Source of the DNA: Tanytarsus gracilentus
Taxonomy: Eukaryota > Arthropoda > Insecta > Diptera > Chironomidae
NCBI GenBank assembly: GCA_038502055.1
Contig: JAXRKN010000043.1
Span: forward strand, 7,378,001 to 7,442,000
Direction of reading: 5' to 3'
DNA: 64,000 nt
Positions within the stretch are counted from its first letter, which is position 1. The number at the start of each line of letters is the position of its first letter. A program made the translations under genes and the position numbers. Below are positions 51,419 through 61,018 of this stretch, in pieces. The notes below the pieces were generated by a model, which saw only the letters and a program-made list of their open reading frames with translations, searched no databases and was not told where the DNA came from.

Positions 51419-52925
51419 ATGTCTGAAATGCGACAAAGAAAAGTCACCAATCCCCTCGACTCATTCCGAGAGCTCGACGCATTTAAGATGAATAAACTGC
51501 CCGAAGAAATTGAGCAAAAGTCTGAAATTGGTAAAACATAAAAAAATAATTATAAACTTTTGTATAAAGTATTAATTTTTTTTTCAGGTGGAACGATGAG
51601 CATATTGTCACGCATTTTAATAGCGCTCGTACTCTACAAAGAAATCAAATATTACTTCGATACCTCACTCGTGTTCCGCTTTGAGCCCGATGTCGATATG
51701 TTAACGCATGTTAAATTCAATTTGGACATGGTTGTAAAAATGCCTTGCAAAAATATTGGAGCTGACATTTTAGATAGCACAAACCAAAATACATTTTCTT
51801 TTGGAGTGATTGAGGAGGAGGACACGTGGTGGAACTTGTGTCCCGAGCAGAAACAACATTTCGACTACATGAGCCATCTCAATCGATATTTGACTGAAGA
51901 ATATCACTCTATTGCAGGTATGATAAATTTTAAAGTTTTTGATATCAATAATTTTCACTCTTGATTCTAGAAATTATGTACAAAACCAACGAGCATCTCA
52001 ATACAAAAATGCCAGCTAGAAGTATTAAAGCAATTGAGCCCTACGATGCGTGTCGAGTTCATGGAACATTAAAATTGAATAAAGTTTCGGGAAATTTTCA
52101 TGTCACACAAGGAAAATCGCTTCATTTTCCAGGGCAAGGTCATTTGCACTTGAACATTATGTTCGATGATGTTACTGCCAACTTTTCACATCGAATCACA
52201 AAATTGAGTTTTGGCGATCCGCAATCGGGAATTGTCAATCCATTAGAATTTGAGGAGAAAATTTTTCCAGACGGTAAATTTTTAGAGCATTTTATAGAGT
52301 TATAAAAATTTATCTCTTATCTCTTTAATACTCGCAGAAAAAACAATGGTAATGTACTACGTGGAGATCGTACCGACCGATATCGAAACATTTGTGTCGC
52401 ATGTAAAAACATACCAGTACAGTGTGAGAGAAAATGTCAGAATTATAGGTGAGTCTTTGAGATACAAATTTATTTTATCTTCATAAAAATATTTAACGTT
52501 TCATTGAATTATTTTATTGCCCCTAATTAGATCACGAGACCGGCAGTCACGGGATGCCTGGAATCTACATCAAATACGATGTGAGCGCTCTTAAAATTAA
52601 CGTTCTACTCGGACGAGAAAACATCGTAAAGCTCGTGATTCGAATGTGCTCCGTTATCGCTGGAATTGTCGTCATTTCATCGTTCGTCAATAGTTTTTTG
52701 CTAAAAGTATGGGAAAGTTTTCTAAAGACATTTGCACCGCAAATTTATGCACTGCGTCAAGAGAAATTACCACTGAAGGTTGATCCACAAAAAGCCGCAA
52801 ACATCTACGATGTTCTCACAAAGAATCAGCGTGAATCTCAAGGGAAAGGAACGGGAAATATCAATTTATTAACAAATAATCTCATGCTCAATTCCGATCC
52901 CATCATTAACCTAACGACCAAATAA
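51419..52925 (+). CDS. ERGIC2 homologue, ER-Golgi cargo-cycling membrane protein
   Basis: Two-pass membrane protein of the ER-Golgi intermediate compartment, related to yeast Erv41. Exons 51419-51530, 51588-51917, 51971-52273, 52338-52448 and 52531-52925 join to 416 residues. Order: short cytosolic N-terminus with the conserved FRELDAF motif, then TGGT-like SGG/GGTMS lead-in and TM1 near 42-62. A large lumenal beta domain follows, with CRVHGTLKLNKVSGNFH and FSHRITKLSFGDPQSGIVNPL, both family signatures. GSHGMPGIYIKYD leads into TM2 near 321-347, and the cytosolic tail is about 65 residues. An AATAAA at 52957-52962 is a likely polyadenylation signal. Start: the first ATG, with a second in-frame ATG three codons on. 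Confidence 0.9.
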
Positions 52926-53574
52926 ACTGCTGCTGTTATACACATTTTGACTAATTAATAAAGAATTGAATAGAAAAAGGTGATTTGAAAAATTATTTTC
53001 TCTTACGGTTCATTAGAATTGTTCTTGGAAGTTTTGCTCATTTCTCAGCCTAATTATCTAGCATTTGCACTCTGCACTGAGCGCGCGACAGCTCTAATTA
53101 AGAAGTGTTCGCGACTGACTTGTGCGTGTGATAAGAAAAGAACCTGTTATAAAATCACCATTTATGGATTGCATCAATGGAAGGAGATTTTTTAAATTTC
53201 AGAATTTTTATTTCAAATTTAAGATTTTGCTTTAAAAAGCTTCATTTAAAAAAATAAACTTTTTTAAGCTTTTTTAAAAGCTCATTTTTAATTAGGATTA
53301 AATTATAAATTTCCTCTCAAAATAAATTTGATACGATTGAATCACTTCACTTTTTTGAATTTTGAGGCACCACGTGCATGCACCGGCTGGCTACAATGGT
53401 GTTGAATGTTTACATCGATCAATGCGCGACTCTCTCTCATTTTACACATTAAAATTTTCTTGTAACGATGCCAAACTATCCAGCTATTCCAGAAGTGAGA
53501 GCGAGAGAGCGAACAGAAATGTTTTTGTCTTCTTCTTCTTCGAATGTTGCTGAATCCGCAACGAGTGGAATCGT

Positions 53575-53680
53575 TATAAATAGGAATGGCCAGAGCCCGT
53601 TGCTGTTCAGAAGTTGGTTAGTGGTGAAACTGTGAAGAATTTAAGAAAAAGTTTTATTTATTTATTTATTTAGTGAATTT
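53575..53680 (+). promoter_or_regulatory. Likely promoter and 5' UTR exon of the Asp micro-exon gene
   Basis: TATAAATA lies at 53575-53582 and a TTCAGAAG initiator-like site at 53606-53613, with its A at 53609, 34 bases on. A strong GTAAGT donor follows at 53681. The likely acceptor lies shortly before the ATG at 54365, perhaps at GGAGACAG near 54351. The model is inference from motif order, and the TATA spacing is slightly long. Confidence 0.4.
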
Positions 53681-54364
53681 GTAAGTGCTCAATAAAAATC
53701 TGCTGGTGGCACTGATTGCATTTTAATCGATGGATAATGAAATTTAATTTTTTCCGTTACTCTAATGAAGAGTGAAAAGAATTTTAATATTAAAAAGAAA
53801 CCCGTTAGAAATTATGGAAAGTGATTTTTTATTGCTGCTTTGCTTAAAAACAAATTTGGATAAAAAGAGAGTAAAAAATAATTTTTGATGGCTCAATTAA
53901 TTTGTTCACCGTAAGAATTTTAGATTTTGGTAAAATGTGAAATGATTTTTTAAAAAGCTCAAAAAATTTAAATTTTGCTTTTAATAAAGAGTCCTAAAAA
54001 TTATTTTTTATCAATGACATAATTTCCATCCGTATCGATAACTTTCAGCCTCGTTTATCAGGCGAAAAAAAAGTGAAGCAAAAGCGATTGAATTTATGCT
54101 CAGAACCTGTTTCAACATTTAACCGATATTTTTATGAGATGCATTACCTACTTTTCATTTTTCACTCCATCTCAAATTCTACTTCTCGTGAGCTCTAACA
54201 GTGCCCATGCTGAATATGATAAAGCGTGTTTTTTTAATTGCTTCGTTACCTTCTAATGAAAATGTGATTGATTGCTCATTTCCTTTCCACTTCTTCTTTC
54301 TTTCACACGAAAAATTAAAATTAAAATCTTGTATGTTCGCACGCGGAGACAGTTAGGAATTACT

Positions 54365-57300
54365 ATGAAGTTATCGACAACATTGTGCTTAGCACTTGTC
54401 ATTACGCTGTGCTACTTTGCAACAGTCAACTCAACACCCATCCAGAAGAATGATGTATCGGAGGAAAATAAGGAGGTGGCTAGACAATCTGGGCCGGTCG
54501 TGAGTCCAGGAGTTCCGGGAGATTCAGGAGACGACGATGATGGTATGTTGTATGTCCTTAGCGATATTTTCATCACTGAGTTGCATAAATTTATAAAAAA
54601 AATTCAAGAAACTTTTTTCGATGCGAAAAGTTTTTGATTATTTAAACAAATATAAAAATATTTCTTCTTCTTCTATTTCAGATGATGATGGTAAATTTTT
54701 TAAAGACACATTTAGCAAAAAGTCACTAATTTAATTTTTCTCTTTTCGAACATTTTCGCGTAAAGATGATGATGATGGTAAGTCATAAAACTTTAATGAT
54801 TACAATTTTAAATTAATAAATAATTTTTTTCTTCCAAATTAGACGACGGTAAGAACGAAATTTGATAATTTTCCTTTCATGATTTTTATAAAAATGGAAA
54901 ATTTACATAATAAACGTTTTTTTGTCTTATAAGATGATGACATTGATGATCCATTCGATGATGATGATGGTACGTTTGATAATAAAGAAATATAACTTTT
55001 TTAAAAGGAAAATCAAGACAAAAAAAATTTCTTAATCTTACAAATTTTTCCCGACAGATGATGAAGATGATGAAGACGACGCAGTGGCCACTGGAAACCA
55101 GGCTCCAGGTCAGCAACAACAAGGTTCTTCTGACGATGATGGTAAGCAATATTTTAGACCTTAGAAAAAACACATATTTGAAAGCTCTAAAAATCTAATT
55201 TTAATTTTTTTTGACTCTTTCAGATGATGATGGTTTGTTTCTTAATATTTCTGATCATAAAATCTTATTAAAAATCTAACAAATTTTATTTTTTTCCCCT
55301 AATAAGATGACGACTATGACCTCGAAGGGCTTTTTGATGGATTCCTCGGAGATGATGACGGTTAGACAACTTTTCCTTAATAGTTCAAAAAGTTGGAATT
55401 AATCCGATAGAAAATTGTATTTCACATATTTTTTGGTCTTGTAATGTTAAGCATACACAAGATTTATGTCACGCTTAAAACCTTTTCTTTTGATCAATTC
55501 AAAGTTCTGATAAAATGTGAAAGTTAAACTTGTTTTTCACAAGTCACTTTCTTTCAAAGATCTAATTAAAACCTAGAATTGCTAATTTTAAAACTTGAAG
55601 CTGCTCACTTCTTGCATTACATGACCAAAAAATTTAAATTCCTCTGGAAGTATGAATTCAAAACCTCACTTCCAGAGTGAAACCGTTTATTTATTTTTTA
55701 TTTATTGTACTTATTTTTTAAAAACTCAAAATATGCAAGGGGTGGACACCTAGAATTTTAAAAAAAATTAAAAACTTTTACTGATGTGAACTTTTCCATC
55801 CATTGAACCTTATTAAGACGATGACGACGACGATGAAGAAGAAAACACAGTTGCACAAGTGGCACAGCCCGTCCAACAAGCAGTCGCTCAGTCACCAATC
55901 TCGTCAGATCCACCAGCTGTCATCGCTGATGAGGCAGTTAGTATAGACGTGAATTCAGTTAATGATGCCGTAGTTGAAACTGATGCCAAAGACCCACAAC
56001 AAGCCGCACTAGACCAAGCTGCGACAGTAAACAACAGCATTGATCCAACTGGCAGTGAGGCAATTGTTGATGATGAGGAAGATGATGGTAAGTTTATGCT
56101 TGAGTCACTCTTGGCTTTTTTATTTAGCTCTAAATTAAATTCAAAAAAATATTTTAACGAATGATAATTTTTTTTCTTTCTACCAAAGACGATGACGATG
56201 ATATCGAGGATGCACTTGACGATGATGGTAAATATTTTTAAAAAATCTGAAATTTATTGAAAATTTTATCGTTTTTTTAATTATTTCAAAAATATCACAA
56301 AAATCTGAATTTTCTGGTGTCTCTTAAAAACATTCAATTTACTATTTAATTCATTTGCTTATCGCTCTAAAATATTCATTCCAGATGACGATGAAGACGG
56401 TAAGTCTAGAAAGCTTTTAGCACATTTAACAGCCACACATAACACATTTCATACAGTTTCACACTAAAACATGCCTACAGAATTTTAATTGAGACATTCA
56501 ATAGTCACTGATTGTGCGTAAAATTTCTATTTTCTCTTAGATGACGATGAATTGGGTGAAGAACTGATTGAAGCCAAGAATTCGCGTGAGTTAAATAAAT
56601 AAGCATAAAATTAATCGATCAACTTTCAAGCGGTGACAAAAGCATGCTCACACGCTGAATGAAATCGAAGAGGAAAAGTAATCGCAAATCATGTGTGAAT
56701 AACTGGCGCACATTCATTCGATGACCCACTTTTCTCACTCACTTTACTCTCAATATCAAGTTCATGACAAAAACAACAAACGAGTATCATGTGCAGACAA
56801 AAACTTTTCCTCCATCGCACACTTCCTCGAATAAGTGAGCTCGATTGATATCGTAAAAGAAAGACTTTTTTTTCATGTGGTTGTTGTAGCCAGCAGAATA
56901 TCAAATGCGTCCACAATCTAGTTCAGTATAAAGAAATGAGTTTTATTATTGACGGCGAAAGGAGTGCGGGAAATTAAAACAAGAGACTTGAATGCGCAAA
57001 AAAACTTTCTACTTCTTTCTTAATTTATCACTCTTCTTTTTTTTGCGTAAAACCAGTTTAAAAAATTGATAGCATTTTAATGATAAATGGACGAGAATGA
57101 AAGCTCAAATGTTGATGGAATGTTTTTTTAAAAAAATTCATTGAGATTCATCTTTAAATGATGACAAAATAACTCAACTTGAGTCCAATGACCGTTGAAA
57201 GAAAAAAAGTCTCTCTCTAATCACTTCGACGTTATCTCATCTCTTGACACATCGCGCTACATCATTAGCATAAATAAGTAACACGTGAAGATTAGCTAGA

Positions 57301-58479
57301 AAATTATTCTCACGCATAGCACCATTCACCTTATTACGAGCGTACTCCATTTACCATAAGAAGCATTTCCGATTGCAATGCGAATATCGCGTGGAATTCA
57401 TTTCTTCGTCTTTAACTTCATTAAAAGTCTCTGCTATCTATTTTAACGATTTGTGTCTTTTCTTTCTCCGCTCGCATTCTGTTTCTTTTTTGAGTTCAAC
57501 TTACCGTTAATTTGCTAGTGAGAGTCGCCGCTTGTCAGCAAACGTTTTATATGTTAATTACTATTTTGCACTTTGCGCATACAGGTGCTTTGGACGATGG
57601 CGGCAATACTCAAATGAGTGACATGTTCGTCACCAAATATAACAAATTTGTCGACGGAATTTACGAGAGAATCAATTCGATTTTGAAGAAAAACTACGAC
57701 CCGGTTAATGTTAAATTGTCGATGGAAGCTGCTGAAGTAAAGACAACAACTTCAACTAAGAAAACAAACAAAAAGTGAGTTTATAAAATTAATCAAAATC
57801 TAAAGATTTAAACAAATTTATTTTTAGAAAAAGTGGCAGCAAGAGCAAGAAAAACAAGAAGAAGAACAACACCCCAGCTGCAGTTAAAAATGAAGTGAAA
57901 GCTCGTGCCATGGAAGACGAAGAAATGAAGCCAGCTCCTGTAGTCGCCGAAAAGAAGGAAATTGTTCCAAAACCACCAAAGGCAAAAACCTCAAATAAAA
58001 AATCAAACAAACGAAAGACAAGCACAAAGAAGCAGCCAGCATCAAATTCGACGACACATCAAAAGAAAACTTCAGAACACGCCAAGAAAGCTAAGGCAAC
58101 TCTCTTTGGATTGTCTTCATTGAAACGTGTTGGCAACGTCAAAGTGATTCCAGGTAATGACTACACCACTGTCAAGAGTAATTTCGTTCTTGGACCACTG
58201 CAACTTCGCGTTGAGAAAGGAAATGAAGAATTGCGTGATATCAAAATGGCGACAGCAACAACCCACGAAATCAACGGACGCATCAATATTCGTGTCGTCA
58301 ATGGTCAAGCTTCACTTCATTCAATTAAAGTTCAACAGCCAAAGCAACTCAAAGTCGACTCCGAAGACAATCAGCAAAGTACCCGTCAGTATGCATTGAA
58401 TAGAAGTGCCAATATTGCTAGACTCGTTTCTAAGAAACTTCGCAAGGCTGCCAAAACAACTCTCGTGCCAGCAGCCTAA
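54365..58479 (+). CDS. Secreted Asp-rich micro-exon protein with basic C-terminus, unknown function
   Basis: Fourteen exons join in frame to 532 residues: 54365-54542, 54682-54690, 54766-54777, 54843-54848, 54934-54969, 55058-55141, 55224-55232, 55307-55360, 55818-56087, 56189-56227, 56385-56399, 56541-56585, 57585-57774 and 57828-58479. Exon 1 encodes a clear signal peptide (about 1-24) and ends in Asp codons. Exons 2-12 all start and end in phase 1, so any can be skipped without a frameshift. Sizes are 9, 12, 6, 36, 84, 9, 54, 270, 39, 15 and 45 nt. Each junction falls inside an Asp or Gly codon (GATG then GT; AG then ATG or ACG). The last two exons add a Lys-rich stretch and a folded-looking C-terminal domain around VKVIPGNDYTTVKSNFVLGPLQLRVEK. 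Donors of exons 7 and 8 (GTTTGT, GTTAGA) are weak. Family not recognised. Architecture resembles schistosome micro-exon (MEG) genes by analogy only. Confidence 0.75.
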
Positions 58480-59034
58480 ACTAGATGAAAAAATTTTAAA
58501 CACGAACTGAGTAAATTTTGTAGCTTTTAGCAGAATCGACAAATTCATTAAGATTAATAAGTTATTTATTTTATTTATTTATTTATTTTCCTCCAGTGTC
58601 CTCCGCTTGATTGTCAAAGTGAGAGCTAGAAAAGAAAACTAACAAAAAATAAAATCAGAGAAATTTTCTCGTAGAAAAATTGATGAAAATTTTAAAAAAT
58701 GTTTTTTGATAATTTCCTTTTAAAACAGTTGGGAGACATTTGAAAATTACGTCACGCTTAATTTTTCTATTAAAAATTTTTACTTTAAGACTTCAAAAAG
58801 ACGAAATATAAATTTAAAATCAAAATTTAGTTTTTGTAATAATTTTTTATTAAATTCCTTTCATTTTTCAACAGCTTTTAATTTTTTTACCTTTCATTTT
58901 CATCAACATTATTTAGAACTTTTCCATATTTTATCTCTCACAAATTGTTTAAATTAATTAATTTTAAATAAGACTTAAATAATTAACTTTAATTTACCTT
59001 ACATCATAGAAAATTTTTGGTTATTATATAATTT
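58480..59034. other. 3' flank of the micro-exon gene
   Basis: Starts with the 3' UTR of the plus-strand micro-exon gene, including TTTATT runs near 58565-58590 and AATAAA near 58648. Then AT-rich sequence leads into the tandem repeat. No gene is seen. Confidence 0.45.
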
Positions 59035-59965
59035 AGTTAAATCTTGTAAAAAAATTTTTTGCATCAAATTGATATTAAATTTACATAATTTGATATCAAA
59101 AAAAAAATTTAATGTCAAATTTAATGTCAAATTTATGTCAATTTAATAGAAGTAAAAAAATATTTTATTTATATTAAATTAATTTTTTTGAATATCAAAT
59201 TTGATATAAATTTATATTAAATTTTTTGACCAAAATTTCAATATCAAATTTTTCATTAATTTGATATCAATTTAATATAAATTTTTTTTACAAAAAATTT
59301 TTTAAATTTTTATTAATTTATATCAATTTTTATTAAATTTTTTGACAAAAATTTTTTATTAAATTTTTACATTAATTTGATATCAATTTTTATTAAATTT
59401 TTTGACCAAAATTTCAATATCAAATTTTTACATTAATTTGATATCAATTTAATATAAATTTTTTTTACAAAAAATTTATATTAAATTTTTATTAATTTGA
59501 TATCAATTTTATATTAAATTTTTTGAAAAAATTTTTATTAAATTTTTACATTAATTTGATATCAATTTTATATTAAATTTTTTGACAAAATTTCAATATC
59601 AAATTTTTACATTAATTTGATATAATTTAATATAAATTTTTTAAAAAATTTTATATTAAATTTTTAATAAATTTGATATCAATTTTATATTAAATTTTTT
59701 GACAAAAATTTTTTATTAAATTTTTAATTAATTTGATATCAATTTTATATTAAATTTTTTGACAAAAATTTTTTATTAAATTTTTCATTAATTTGATATC
59801 AATTTTATATTAAATTTTTGACAAAAATTTTTATTAAATTTCTAATTAATTTGATATAATTGTATATTAAATTTTTTGAAAAAATTAAATAGAATTTTTA
59901 TATTAAATTGATGTCAATTTAATATAAAATAATCTGAAAGAAGTTTAATATGAAATTTTTACATT
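59035..59965. repeat. AT-rich tandem repeat, unit about 60 bp
   Basis: A degenerate unit is repeated head to tail at least ten times. Its core is TTTGATATCAATTT followed by ATATTAAATTTTTTGAC and a poly-T/A stretch. Successive TTGATATCAA cores fall at 59438, 59497 and 59556, then continue at spacings near 54-65 bp to about 59857. Many units contain the small palindrome TTGATATCAA. It is a minisatellite or satellite-like array with no coding potential. Confidence 0.85.
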
Positions 59966-60503
59966 AATTTTATGTCAATTTGATATTTAATTTTATAACA
60001 AATAGCACAAGTTTTGATTAATTAAATGTCAATTGATATAGTATATTCTTTTTAAATTTAAAGTTTTGTTGAAAAATTTTAAAGGTTGAGGTTCAAAGTT
60101 TATTATCAAGATTTGGGAAAAACGGTAAACAAAATTTCCTATAATTTTTTTTAATATGATATTTTTATGTTCCCTAAGCGCACTGTTAAAAGTTTATTAA
60201 CTATTTCCGTTTTTGCTTAAGTCGCTTTCCTTAATTTTCTGATAATTTTTTTTAAGAGTTCCTAAAATAATCATCGAAAGAAACATAAAGCAGAATAAAC
60301 AATTTAAATTTCAGTTTAAATTTTTAGTTCCTCTCATAAAAATCTAAAAATAGTTACTGCTTCAAAATAATCAAAATGAGCATATTATTTTTTGAAAGCT
60401 AAATGATATTATCAAGAAATTAATAAGTAACTGCTTAAATTTTCTCAAAAACTTTTGATTTCTTATATAAGTCTTTAGCCATTGTGAAATTAAATTTAAT
60501 AAA

Positions 60504-60590
60504 GGCTTGGTAGCGCAATGTTACGCGCGCGAGTGTTAACAAATTCATCTTCTTGAAGACAGCGGTTCGAATCCTAGCAACGACTGGTAA
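60504..60590 (+). other. Degenerate tRNA-like sequence
   Basis: An A-box-like stretch (TGGTAGCGCAATG near 60509) is followed about 50 bases on by a perfect B box, GGTTCGAATCC at 60564-60574. The T stem flanking the B box does not pair well (only the two inner G-C pairs), and I cannot form a convincing acceptor stem. It is better read as a tRNA relic or tRNA-derived SINE fragment than a working tRNA gene. Confidence 0.4.
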
Positions 60591-60715
60591 GCAAAAATAA
60601 TTTTAAGTTTCTAAAAAATATTCCTCCTTCATTACAGAGCAAAAAACAACCAAGTCCCAGACCTGATGTAGCAAAAAACTTAATTAAATTAAGTGTTCCA
60701 CAAAAGTGGAAAATG

Positions 60716-60945
60716 AAATTTGACGTCAAATTTACATTAAATTGATAGCAAAATTTGACACAAAAAATTTTTTTAGAAAAAAAATCATATCAAAATTTGC
60801 TATTAAATTGATATAAATTTAATGTCAAAATTTGCTATCAAATCCATGTTAAATTTAATAGCAAAATTTGACCAAATATCGACGAAATTGCCCAAAAAAT
60901 TTGCTATCAAAAATTGATATCAAATTGATATAAAATTGACACTGA
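60716..60945. repeat. Diverged AT-rich repeats with palindromes
   Basis: Imperfect copies of TCAAAATTTGCTATCAAAT and its complement alternate on both strands, related in style to the tandem array 750 bp upstream. At 60716-60733 there is a perfect 18-bp palindrome centred on TGACGTCA (AAATTTGACGTCAAATTT). No gene is present. Confidence 0.6.
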
Positions 60946-61018
60946 AAATGTTCTGTGGGATAAGATTAAACAGCTCATCAGTTCGAATTTAAATTTTAAA
61001 TTTATTTGCTTAAAAAAT

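Noticed and set aside
54543..56540. Introner-type mobile introns as the source of the micro-exon series
   Set aside because: By eye the introns between the Asp micro-exons share only splice-site sequence and AT richness, with no common body or terminal repeats.
59035..59965. CRISPR-like repeat array
   Set aside because: The units are contiguous AT-rich tandem repeats without unique spacers, in a eukaryotic context.
60504..60590. Functional tRNA gene
   Set aside because: The B box is perfect, but the T stem and acceptor stem do not pair, so only a relic is claimed.
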